Source: Bacteroides faecium
GTDB lineage: Bacteria; Bacteroidota; Bacteroidia; Bacteroidales; Bacteroidaceae
DNA: 64,000 nucleotides
Direction: 5' to 3'
NCBI RefSeq assembly: GCF_012113595.1
Contig: NZ_CP050831.1
Location: 4,154,001-4,218,000 of the forward strand
The position numbers and the translations under genes are program-made. The notes under the pieces were generated by a model. The model was given only the letters and a program-made list of their open reading frames with translations. It searched no databases and was not told the origin of the DNA. Shown here piece by piece: positions 1 to 7,773 of this stretch. Numbering within the stretch: the first letter of the stretch is position 1; every line of letters begins with the position of its first letter.

Positions 1-1577
1 AAGCGGTAGCCGATAATAAACAGGTAGCTGTTCTGGTGCCGACAACGGTGCTTGCCTACCAGCATTTCCAGACATTCCGCGAGCGTCTGAAAGGATTGCC
101 TTGCCGGGTAGATTATCTAAGTCGCGCACGTACGGCTGCACAATCCAAAGCGGTTCTGAAAGGGTTGAAAGATGGGGAAATCGGTATCCTTATAGGTACT
201 CACCGTATCCTGGGAAAAGATGTTCAATTTAAAGACTTGGGATTGCTGATTGTTGATGAGGAACAGAAATTCGGAGTTTCTGTAAAGGAGAAGCTGCGTC
301 AACTAAAAGTGAATGTAGATACATTGACAATGACCGCCACCCCGATTCCCCGTACACTTCAATTCTCATTGATGGGTGCGCGTGACCTGAGTGTTATTTC
401 TACCCCGCCGCCCAACCGTTATCCGATTCAGACCGAAGTGCACACCTTCAATGAAGAAGTAATCACGGATGCGATTAATTTTGAAATGAGCCGTAACGGT
501 CAGGTTTTCTTTGTCAATAACCGAATCGCTAATTTACCGGAATTAAAAGCGATGATTGAACGACACATTCCGGATTGTCGTGTGGCAATCGGTCATGGGC
601 AGATGGAACCGTCACAACTGGAGAAAATCATCCTGGACTTTGTCAACTATGATTATGATGTACTTTTGGCGACGACTATCATTGAAAGTGGTATTGATAT
701 TCCGAATGCCAATACGATCATCATTAATCAAGCACAAAATTTTGGATTGAGCGATCTTCACCAAATGCGTGGACGGGTAGGACGTAGCAACAAGAAAGCC
801 TTCTGCTATCTGTTGGCTCCGCCATTGAGCAGCCTTACCGCAGAAGGAAAACGACGACTTCAGGCAATCGAGAACTTTAGTGACCTTGGAAGCGGAATCC
901 ATATTGCCATGCAGGATTTGGATATTCGTGGAGCAGGAAATCTGCTCGGTGCGGAACAAAGTGGATTCGTTGCGGATTTGGGATATGAAACGTATCAGAA
1001 AATTCTTTCCGAAGCTGTCCATGAACTGAAGAACGACGAATTTGCAGATTTGTATGCAGATGAAATCAAGAGTGAAGGACAGATTAGTGGTGAAGGATTT
1101 GTTGACGAATGTCAGGTGGAAAGCGATCTTGAGCTTTTATTACCGGCTAATTACGTAACCGGTAGTAGCGAACGTATGTTGCTCTATCGCGAATTGGATG
1201 GATTGACATTAGATAAGGATGTAGATGCCTTTCGTTCACGACTGGAAGACCGTTTCGGTCCTGTTCCACCGGAAACACAAGAGTTGCTGCGTATCGTTCC
1301 TCTCCGCCGCTTGGCAGCACGTTTGGGGGCGGAAAAAATATTCTTGAAAGGTGGGCGCATGACCCTGTTCTTTATATCCAATCCGGATAGTCCGTTCTAT
1401 CAGAGCCAGGCTTTTGGTAAGGTGATAGACTATATGATGAAATATACCCGTCGTTGTGATTTGAGGGAACAGAATGGAAGACGGAGTATGTTGATTAAGG
1501 ATGTATTGAATGTAGAGACAGCAGTCAGTGTGTTGCAGGAGATTGTGGCATTGCCGGTAAAAGAAGGAGTCGGATAG
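1..1577 (+). CDS. mfd: Transcription-repair coupling factor Mfd, C-terminal part (cut by window edge)
   Basis: The reading frame is open from the first bases, so only the C-terminal ~520 residues are present. Mfd is a DNA translocase that removes RNA polymerase stalled at lesions and recruits UvrA. The visible part has superfamily 2 helicase motifs typical of Mfd/RecG: VDEEQKFG (motif II), TMTATPIPRTL (motif III), TTIIESGIDIPNANT (motif V) and QMRGRVGRS (motif VI). Mfd normally has DEEH or DEEQ in motif II. A C-terminal TRCF domain follows (LLPANYV, then RLEDRFGPVPPE). An apparent GTG start near position 36 is internal and not the true start. No clear terminator is seen before the next gene. 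Identity is very secure; the RNAP- and UvrB-like domains lie outside the window. Confidence 0.96.
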   Translation, partial: AVADNKQVAVLVPTTVLAYQHFQTFRERLKGLPCRVDYLSRARTAAQSKAVLKGLKDGEIGILIGTHRILGKDVQFKDLGLLIVDEEQKFGVSVKEKLRQLKVNVDTLTMTATPIPRTLQFSLMGARDLSVISTPPPNRYPIQTEVHTFNEEVITDAINFEMSRNGQVFFVNNRIANLPELKAMIERHIPDCRVAIGHGQMEPSQLEKIILDFVNYDYDVLLATTIIESGIDIPNANTIIINQAQNFGLSDLHQMRGRVGRSNKKAFCYLLAPPLSSLTAEGKRRLQAIENFSDLGSGIHIAMQDLDIRGAGNLLGAEQSGFVADLGYETYQKILSEAVHELKNDEFADLYADEIKSEGQISGEGFVDECQVESDLELLLPANYVTGSSERMLLYRELDGLTLDKDVDAFRSRLEDRFGPVPPETQELLRIVPLRRLAARLGAEKIFLKGGRMTLFFISNPDSPFYQSQAFGKVIDYMMKYTRRCDLREQNGRRSMLIKDVLNVETAVSVLQEIVALPVKEGVG

Positions 1578-1611
1578 TTTCTGTTCTCTGATGAAATTAA
1601 AAAATAATAAG

Positions 1612-1643
1612 TTTGTTTTATTGCATAAGTCTGTCTATCTTTG
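1612..1643 (+). promoter_or_regulatory. Bacteroides-type promoter for the toxin-antitoxin pair
   Basis: TTTG at 1612-1615 and TATCTTTG at 1636-1643 are separated by 20 nt, a perfect match to the Bacteroides -33/-7 consensus (TTTG, about 19-21 nt, TAnnTTTG). The predicted transcript start is about 25 nt before the antitoxin ATG at 1671. Confidence 0.8.
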
Positions 1644-1670
1644 AACTCATAATAATAAGGTGTCACAAAT

Positions 1671-1883
1671 ATGGCTGCTAAATATAAATCACTGGAAAAT
1701 AAAAAGCCGGAACAGGTCAATGAACCGGTGGCTGCTTATCAAAGTGCAACTTCCGATACGAATCTTTATGTTCCTACAGAATACGAACGGGAAATTATAA
1801 TGCGTTCGGAAAAGGATTATGAAGAGGGTAGGTTGTATACTCAGGAAGAAGTAAATAAGCAGGTGAAACAATGGTTGGATTAA
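1671..1883 (+). CDS. Putative type II antitoxin, 70 aa
   Basis: A small, charged protein encoded immediately before a RelE/ParE-like toxin and overlapping it by 13 bp. The C-terminal segment (EGRLYTQEEVNKQVKQWLD) resembles the toxin-wrapping tail of many RelE/ParE antitoxins, which often carry a G-R-hydrophobic-S/T-x-E-E-V pattern ending in WL. No recognisable DNA-binding fold can be named from sequence alone; the N-terminal ~35 residues look flexible. The gene order (antitoxin first), the overlap and the strong promoter 28 bp upstream are typical of a self-regulated TA operon. The antitoxin assignment rests mainly on context. Confidence 0.75.
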   Translation: MAAKYKSLENKKPEQVNEPVAAYQSATSDTNLYVPTEYEREIIMRSEKDYEEGRLYTQEEVNKQVKQWLD

Positions 1884-2167
1884 AGATTGTATGGACAGAA
1901 ACTGCTACAATTATTTTGCAACAGATTTTGACTTTCTACCGTGTTAGAAACGGAAATTCGCAATATAGTCGTTCTATCTATAGAATGATAAACGATGTTC
2001 TAAAGTTAGTTGCCAAATATCCATATATGTACAAAGCTACCTCTGTGCCTAATGTACGTGTTTTTCATTGTGATTATTTTAGGGTATATTATAGGGTACT
2101 TGACGAATATATTTTAGTGGAAGCTGTCTTTGATACCCGCCAAGACCCTGGTAAAGCGCCTTTTTAA
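1871..2167 (+). CDS. RelE/ParE-family toxin, 98 aa
   Basis: The protein has the RelE/ParE superfamily layout: an N-terminal beta strand (LKIVWTETA), two helices, and a C-terminal sheet ending in DYFRVYYRVLDEYILVEAVFDTRQDPGK. That tail closely follows the common ParE pattern in which a strand pair is followed by VFDTRQDP. RelE members cleave ribosome-bound mRNA and ParE members poison gyrase; the sequence alone does not settle which. The start overlaps the antitoxin gene, implying translational coupling. The convergent YgiQ gene ends 5 bp after this stop codon, so the two transcripts must share or lack a terminator. Confidence 0.85.
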   Translation: MVGLKIVWTETATIILQQILTFYRVRNGNSQYSRSIYRMINDVLKLVAKYPYMYKATSVPNVRVFHCDYFRVYYRVLDEYILVEAVFDTRQDPGKAPF

Positions 2168-2171
2168 GAAT

Positions 2172-4031
2172 TTATTTTTTCTTACCGTATAACTTGTCTA
2201 TCAAGTCAGAACGTCCGATACGTCTCAACTCATTAATGATGTTCTTCCGTTCTTCCGGTTTATACCAAAAGAAGAACTGACGTTGAGAAAGTTTCTCCCG
2301 TTGAGTTTTAGCACTGAATGTCGGTTCTAACGTGTATGGATGAAATCCGGTATACCATGCTTCAGTAGCAACTGTCATCGGAGTAGGAGTGAAGTCCTGC
2401 ACTTGTTCCAAATGAAAGTCCAGTTGTTTGGTGATAACGGCAAGTTCTGCCATATCTTCTTCCTTACAACCCGGATGCGAAGAAATGAAGTAAGGAATCA
2501 GTTGCTGACGTAGATTTTCCTCTCTGTTAATACGGTCGAATATTTTCTTGAATGTTGTAAACTGTTCGAAAGATGGTTTGCGCATAATGGATAATACACG
2601 GTCACTGGTATGTTCGGGAGCCACTTTCAGACGCCCACTAACATGGTTGATAATCAGCTCACGAGTATATTCAGCAGTACTGCGATTCGTTTCAGGGTCT
2701 TTACTTTGATGAAGTAATAAGTCGTAGCGTACTCCGCTGCCGATAAAGGATTTCTTAATGCCGGGCAAGGCATCTACCGCATGATAAATATCCAGTAACG
2801 GGCGATGGTCGGAGTTTAGATTCGGACAAACTTTCGGGTGAATACATGACGGGCGTTTGCACTTCTTGCAGATAGATTCATCTTTCCCTTTCATCTGATA
2901 CATATTGGCAGAAGGGCCACCCAAATCACTTAAATATCCTTTGAAGTCCGGTAACTGAATAACCTCTTTTACTTCTTTCAGAATAGATTCTTTGCTACGA
3001 CTAACGATAAACTTTCCCTGATGCGCGGAAATAGTACAGAAAGCACAGCCACCGAAGCATCCCCGATGGATATTAATGGAAAATTTAATCATATCATAAG
3101 CCGGAATCCGTTTGCCTTTATATTTAGGATGCGGCATACGGGTATATGGCAAATCGAAAGAACGATCCAAGTCCTTTTGACTCATAGGTGGATAAGGCGG
3201 ATTTACCACAACAATCTTATTTCCGACAGCTTGTGTGATACGTGAAGCCGAATATTTATTAGATTCTTCTTCAATATGCCGAAAATTGCTTGCTTGTTTT
3301 TTCTTATCCGCCAGACATTCTTCATGTGAATGGAGTTGAAGATCATCTTCGGCAGAAGTCCACTCTGTCTCACGGCAAAGGTAGGCTGTTTGTGGAATCG
3401 TTCCGATGATTGTTTTGAATTTACTGTTTGTCAATAAAGTCTCTTCATCGGTAAGCAGGCTTTTCATCTTTCGGATTAACTCCGCAATCGGTTTTTCTCC
3501 CATTCCGTAAATAAGTAAATCCGCACCGCTTTCACATAATATACTCTTTTGTACTTTGTCCTGCCAATAATCGTAATGACTTAATCGTCTCAAACTGGCT
3601 TCAATACCGCCCAAGATAACGGGAACATCGGGATAAAGTCTTTTCAGAATTTGACTGTAAACGGTAGAAGGGTAGTCCGGACGCATATCCGGGCGACCGT
3701 CCGGGGTATAAGCATCCTCACTACGCAGTCGTTTGTTGGCTGTATATTTGTTTACCATCGAGTCCATGCATCCGCCGGAGATACCGAAAAACAGACGGGG
3801 ACGTCCCAGTTTCTTGAAATCACGCAAGTCATCACGCCAGTTAGGTTGAGGTACGATGGCTATTTTCAAACCTTCCGCTTCGAGAATACGCCCTATAACA
3901 GCAGCGCCAAAAGAAGGATGATCCACATAAGCGTCCGCGCTGAAGAGAATAACATCCAATTCATTCCATCCGCGAAGTTCCACTTCTTTCTTAGTAGTGG
4001 GTAACCAATCAGTCAAACGATATTCTTTCAT
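2172..4031 (-). CDS. YgiQ-family radical SAM protein
   Basis: A 619-residue protein of the YgiQ/UPF0313 family. The radical SAM cluster motif is seen at about residues 324-331 (CFGGCAFC) after the family segment NIHRGCFGG. The N-terminal half contains YgiQ signatures such as ADAYVDHPSFG and VILGGIEASLRRLSHYDYW. A second Cys-rich stretch follows (CKKCKRPSCIHPKVCPN), consistent with an additional metal site. The family function is unknown in general. The start was set at ATG 4031 because it begins the conserved MKEYRLTDWLP segment; the frame stays open further upstream, but that extension would run through a terminator hairpin. A -7 element ends only 4 nt before this ATG, suggesting a leaderless or nearly leaderless mRNA. 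Confidence 0.93.
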   Translation of the reverse strand: MKEYRLTDWLPTTKKEVELRGWNELDVILFSADAYVDHPSFGAAVIGRILEAEGLKIAIVPQPNWRDDLRDFKKLGRPRLFFGISGGCMDSMVNKYTANKRLRSEDAYTPDGRPDMRPDYPSTVYSQILKRLYPDVPVILGGIEASLRRLSHYDYWQDKVQKSILCESGADLLIYGMGEKPIAELIRKMKSLLTDEETLLTNSKFKTIIGTIPQTAYLCRETEWTSAEDDLQLHSHEECLADKKKQASNFRHIEEESNKYSASRITQAVGNKIVVVNPPYPPMSQKDLDRSFDLPYTRMPHPKYKGKRIPAYDMIKFSINIHRGCFGGCAFCTISAHQGKFIVSRSKESILKEVKEVIQLPDFKGYLSDLGGPSANMYQMKGKDESICKKCKRPSCIHPKVCPNLNSDHRPLLDIYHAVDALPGIKKSFIGSGVRYDLLLHQSKDPETNRSTAEYTRELIINHVSGRLKVAPEHTSDRVLSIMRKPSFEQFTTFKKIFDRINREENLRQQLIPYFISSHPGCKEEDMAELAVITKQLDFHLEQVQDFTPTPMTVATEAWYTGFHPYTLEPTFSAKTQREKLSQRQFFFWYKPEERKNIINELRRIGRSDLIDKLYGKKK

Positions 4032-4035
4032 GCCG

Positions 4036-4067
4036 CAAAGATACGGATAATAAAAAAACATCCCAAT
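4036..4067 (-). promoter_or_regulatory. Promoter of the YgiQ gene, abutting the start codon
   Basis: On the minus strand ATTG (4067-4064), a 20-nt gap and TATCTTTG (4043-4036) fit the Bacteroides consensus. Only CGGC separates the -7 element from ATG 4031, so transcription should begin at or within a few nt of the start codon. The -33 box lies inside the terminator hairpin of the gene behind. Confidence 0.7.
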
Positions 4068-4092
4068 GATTTTTTTATTCATTGGGATGTTT
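4052..4092 (-). terminator. Rho-independent terminator of the TusA-like operon
   Basis: A perfect 14-bp inverted repeat (4056-4069 and 4079-4092, arm AAACATCCCAATGA) with a 9-nt loop is followed on the minus strand by seven T. It lies 25 bp after the stop of the 74-aa gene. A third, slightly diverged copy of one arm sits at 4101-4114. Confidence 0.88.
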
Positions 4093-4116
4093 AACTTCAA
4101 TCATTAGGATGTTTTT

Positions 4117-4341
4117 TCAAAACTTCTCATTGATTGTGAACTCTAATGTCATTTGTTCTCCGTCATAGATTTCACGAAAACCGATACCTTGCTCAGAAAG
4201 ATACTCTTTCAAATCCTGAAATGCGTCGGCATGGTCCATGATAATCTCTATCGTCTCACCGGGAGAAGCACCACATATAGCTTTTATTGCAGGAATCAGC
4301 GGGCTGTAAGCTGTCGTTCCGCGAGTATCTACCGTAATCAT
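4117..4341 (-). CDS. TusA/SirA-like small protein lacking the active-site Cys, 74 aa
   Basis: The protein follows the TusA/YedF/SirA layout: a first strand with DTRGTT, a helix, then GETIEIIMDHADAFQDLKEYL and a last strand. TusA-like sulfur carriers have a CPxP motif right after DxRG; here the segment reads TTAYSPLI, so the Pro is kept but the Cys that carries the persulfide is gone. It therefore cannot act as a classical sulfur relay through this residue. The gene starts 2 nt after the stop of the 104-aa gene, so the two form one operon ended by a strong terminator. Fold assignment is moderately secure; function is open. Confidence 0.65.
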   Translation of the reverse strand: MITVDTRGTTAYSPLIPAIKAICGASPGETIEIIMDHADAFQDLKEYLSEQGIGFREIYDGEQMTLEFTINEKF

Positions 4342-4343
4342 CG

Positions 4344-4658
4344 TTATTCCTCTTCTTCCGTTTCCGGACTGGAAAGCCAGGTGAGATAGAGCTTGATAAG
4401 CTGCTGTAAGCCGAATGCTTTCATATTATTGTGATAAATCACGTCGATGCAGAGATCCAGCAAGTCTTTGCTGTCCTCTTCCTGGCTGGCGATGAGAGAA
4501 CGGATGTTTAGTTTCAACTTGTCCAGTACGCTTTCATCTACAATACCGGTGCTGTCAATGAGGTGGCGGAACAGAGCATATTTTTCAATGGTTCTCAAGT
4601 TTTCGTTAGATACTTCTATGCTGCGTGTACCGCTGGGATTTGCTTGTATAGTATACAT
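4344..4658 (-). CDS. Conserved hypothetical protein, 104 aa
   Basis: No family is recognised. The protein is soluble, mainly helical and acidic, with no signal peptide or membrane segment, and ends in a run of Glu (SSPETEEEE). It is the first gene of a two-gene operon with the TusA-like gene 2 nt downstream. A TATCTTTG -7 element lies 31 bp before the start. The tight coupling suggests the two products act together, possibly as partners, but nothing in the sequence gives an activity. Confidence 0.7.
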   Translation of the reverse strand: MYTIQANPSGTRSIEVSNENLRTIEKYALFRHLIDSTGIVDESVLDKLKLNIRSLIASQEEDSKDLLDLCIDVIYHNNMKAFGLQQLIKLYLTWLSSPETEEEE

Positions 4659-4689
4659 TGTTTTTTAGTTTTAAGGGTTATTACAGTAG

Positions 4690-4697
4690 CAAAGATA
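4690..4697 (-). promoter_or_regulatory. -7 element for the 104-aa/74-aa operon
   Basis: TATCTTTG on the minus strand, 31 bp before ATG 4658. No good TTTG box is found at the usual -33 spacing, so the call rests on the -7 element and position. Confidence 0.55.
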
Positions 4698-4737
4698 GAA
4701 TATAAAATGAGAAACATATTAAAAAATGGGATATTTT

Positions 4738-7650
4738 TTATTTCTGAATAAAGAATTCCAATATGCCTGCCATAATCGTTGCCCGGTCAGCTTCCGACTG
4801 GATACTTTCAAAAGGAAAGCCCAATACGAAAGTGCGGTAGTTCCCTTTATAAGCGATACCTGCACTCTGGTTGCCGGGAGCATACGTGAATACCGGAAAA
4901 GCAGTATCTACCGGGACGATGCAATCCGGTGCCGGGACAGCGTAACTATCTTCATTGGGGACACGCGGAATCGTAATCGTGCGTCCCAATCCATTGATCC
5001 GATTCGAAGTCTTGTCCGTCAGAGTGCTCTGATAACCGTATTTCAATATCTTCTCCGTAAACTCCCGATTTCCCTGTGTGCCGCTCATATCGCTTCCCAC
5101 ATACGCTCCGCTGACGAATAAGTTACCGCCCGACTGGCAATAGCTGGTGATAATCCGTTGCATGGCCGAAGAAAATGTCTTATAATATGCTTTGTTTACA
5201 GGATCTTCCTTTTCCAGCCCCAGAATATAATCCACAATCGGATAGTCTTCCAGTGATACCAGTCCGTTCTCTATCGCTTCATCACTGCATGACACGAAAC
5301 TATATTTTCCGGCTGCTTGGATAGCCTTTCCATGAATAAAAGGATAGTCAAACGTATTTCCCGCAATTTTCATTCCCTCTAATTCGCTTCCGCTATGTCC
5401 CAGGCTTCCTTTTCCTTCTTTACCTGCCTGCGAGCGGTCGAAACCTTCCTGTGCGCCGCTGAATGAAATATTCGACAGATATGGAACCCCGGGATCTTGC
5501 TCCAAGTCAAATCCCGCTTTATCAGAAGTATTAATAATAGCCGGACCGCTGATTCTGTCAAACCCATTGATGATTAATACTTTTTCCCGTTCCCGTTTCG
5601 CCTTATATGCAGAAAGAATTTCGGAAGGGAAACTTTCTCCACCCCTGTTTACGGCAGTTACTTTAAATGAATAGACAAGTCCCGGTTCTATCTTGATGGT
5701 GTATGAGGACTTGCTGACCAATGTTCCATTATCAAAGCCGCCATAACCGATGCGTGTATATACAATGTATTCTCGTGGGCGGGCAGTAGGTTCTTGCGGA
5801 TCATCTTCCCCTTTCCATGAAAGTTCCAACGTATTCTTCTTTTTACCGAAACGAACGGCGAAATTGCTTACAGGCAGTGGTTGTACCACATATTCTTTAT
5901 CATGTTGGCTAGTGATAAACTGCAAAATACCTTTATAGATGGCACGTCCTACGGTAAACTTGAAATTCGGGTCATGCCCTAACTGCATATCTGCAAAGTT
6001 TTGATGAGAAAGCAATTCGATAATCGTAGAAGGAGTGGCGGGAAGTCTCGTCTCGCTATAATTCCGGTTCCACATACTCCGGCGTGTCCAAGGCAGGTTA
6101 TAACTCGAATGAATGTCTTTCTGAATCTGTGACAGCAGAATATCCGTTAAGTCACGAGATGCATACCGGTCTGTTCCTGTGTTCAGTTTGCCATTATTGA
6201 AATCGGTGGTATAAATGCCGAGTGAACCGATCAGGCCATCCGTTTTACTGCATCCTGCATCGCTGTGCAGTGCCATTGTCATTTCCAATGGTACACGTAG
6301 CCCCGGTTGGTCCGGATTATATACGGAACCTCCGGATAAGTAATTGACAGTGTTGGAACGTGTATTAATGTCATCCACATAATCATTTTCACCTTTGCGT
6401 CCGGCATATACATCGTATGGCATTCCTGCCCATTGGGCAGAATAACGTGCTCCTTCCAGATAACGTGGCAGTCCGCTGATCTTTCCACCCCGGGAAATAT
6501 TTCCCATTCCCCCGCCGAAACGTACCGCATCGGCACATACTACGCCGTGCTCACTGCTCTCATTACTTAGTATGACCATTCCATAGTCATTGTTTCCTTT
6601 ATCAAATTCAAATGTACCGAGATACACCCATGTACCGGCACCTATTTTTTGATTTACCTTAAATTCGGTAACTCCGCCATTGTGAAAAACGAGATACTTG
6701 GCGTCACTTACACTATTAGGCAATGTCTGATAAGAAACATAAACGGCATATTCACCTGTTGCCGGCAGGGTAGGTACCCATTCGGCAAATGCCTGATCTT
6801 TATTCTTTTTTTTCTTTCTTTCGGTGGGGATGAAACGGCAAGTACCGTCGGCAAAAGGATTTTCCCCATCCCTATAAATCTTTTTCTTTTGGGCGAATCC
6901 TTTTACAGGAGCCATTGCCCACTTCGCTTTTTTACTTCCTACTTCCAGATAAAGGGAAGCGTTGGGCGTATCGTTATCCACTATGATTTCATTCTTTTGT
7001 GTATCCCGTTCACGGGGAGTATAAACGATAGCGCCTGCATTCTCCAGCATGGGAATCACATAGGGCAGAACGAAAGATTGAGTAAACAAATCTTCTGTAG
7101 TGCAGAACAAGCGGGGACGTTGCCATCCCCATTCGTTCTTGTCATTCTTGAAATAGTTGCCATGGCTTTGCCAGATTGCGATGTGACGGTCTTGTAATCC
7201 GCGTGAAATATCATTAGGACGTGAGATGTTTTTCACCCAGGGGGCTCCTTTATAATCAACGTTCAGGGACATTCGTTCCTTATCCTTTTTCTTGTTCCGG
7301 TAGAAATTAGGAACTAGTTCTTCGATAGGCTTTCCATCCGCATAAATCGTCAATTGGTAATAGTGGACGGGGCCCGGGAGCAATTCTTTCACCTGGTTAT
7401 AAATCGCCTCTACGGTTTCCGGCCGGAAAGGCTGATAGGCGAAGCTCTCCGAAGCATAGACAGCAATTGTCTTGCGGTCATAATTAATGTCGATACTGTT
7501 CAGCTTTGGTGTGCTGATTTTAGCTGTTGCGGTATATTTGCTGAAATAATCCGTTAACCGTTCTTTTACATTCCTTTCAATATCCTGCGCAAAAAGGAAA
7601 TTTGCGCCGAGTGTAAGGCATAGAAAAAACACTATTATTTTTTTCATCAT
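4738..7650 (-). CDS. Secreted amidase-like protein with golvesin/xanthan-lyase-type and Fn3-like domains, 970 aa
   Basis: A signal peptide (MMKKIIVFFLCLTLGANFLFAQ) is followed by a long multidomain protein. Three segments recall the zinc-dependent N-acetylmuramoyl-L-alanine amidase (Amidase_3) fold: IAIWQSHGNYF near residue 160, MALHSDAGCS near 460, and TIIELLSHQN near 540, which would supply metal ligands and the catalytic Glu. Between the first two is an inserted beta-rich region (GEYAVYVSYQTLPNSVSDAKYLVFHNGG) like the C-terminal domain of golvesin and xanthan lyases. After the catalytic part comes an Fn3-like segment (REYIVYTRIGYGGFDNGT) and a C-terminal domain with a glutamine-amidotransferase-like look. 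Likely a periplasmic or surface cell-wall enzyme. The fold is inferred from motifs; substrate unproven. Confidence 0.75.
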   Translation of the reverse strand: MMKKIIVFFLCLTLGANFLFAQDIERNVKERLTDYFSKYTATAKISTPKLNSIDINYDRKTIAVYASESFAYQPFRPETVEAIYNQVKELLPGPVHYYQLTIYADGKPIEELVPNFYRNKKKDKERMSLNVDYKGAPWVKNISRPNDISRGLQDRHIAIWQSHGNYFKNDKNEWGWQRPRLFCTTEDLFTQSFVLPYVIPMLENAGAIVYTPRERDTQKNEIIVDNDTPNASLYLEVGSKKAKWAMAPVKGFAQKKKIYRDGENPFADGTCRFIPTERKKKKNKDQAFAEWVPTLPATGEYAVYVSYQTLPNSVSDAKYLVFHNGGVTEFKVNQKIGAGTWVYLGTFEFDKGNNDYGMVILSNESSEHGVVCADAVRFGGGMGNISRGGKISGLPRYLEGARYSAQWAGMPYDVYAGRKGENDYVDDINTRSNTVNYLSGGSVYNPDQPGLRVPLEMTMALHSDAGCSKTDGLIGSLGIYTTDFNNGKLNTGTDRYASRDLTDILLSQIQKDIHSSYNLPWTRRSMWNRNYSETRLPATPSTIIELLSHQNFADMQLGHDPNFKFTVGRAIYKGILQFITSQHDKEYVVQPLPVSNFAVRFGKKKNTLELSWKGEDDPQEPTARPREYIVYTRIGYGGFDNGTLVSKSSYTIKIEPGLVYSFKVTAVNRGGESFPSEILSAYKAKREREKVLIINGFDRISGPAIINTSDKAGFDLEQDPGVPYLSNISFSGAQEGFDRSQAGKEGKGSLGHSGSELEGMKIAGNTFDYPFIHGKAIQAAGKYSFVSCSDEAIENGLVSLEDYPIVDYILGLEKEDPVNKAYYKTFSSAMQRIITSYCQSGGNLFVSGAYVGSDMSGTQGNREFTEKILKYGYQSTLTDKTSNRINGLGRTITIPRVPNEDSYAVPAPDCIVPVDTAFPVFTYAPGNQSAGIAYKGNYRTFVLGFPFESIQSEADRATIMAGILEFFIQK

Positions 7651-7692
7651 TCAATTCTTTTAGGTCATTTATCACAGATTGCCCGCAAAAAT

Positions 7693-7732
7693 AAACAAAA
7701 AAGAGTGAGAAGTATCCAAACTTCCCACTCTT
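7693..7732 (-). terminator. Rho-independent terminator after the NagB/PIG-L gene
   Basis: A 13-bp stem with one mismatch (7701-7713 with 7720-7732, AAGAGTGAGAAGT) and a 6-nt loop, followed on the minus strand by a T-rich tract. It lies between the stop at 7774 and the next minus-strand gene. Confidence 0.8.
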
Positions 7733-7773
7733 CTTTCATTGTTTTATATTCTCTTAATTAAGAATGTTTTTCC

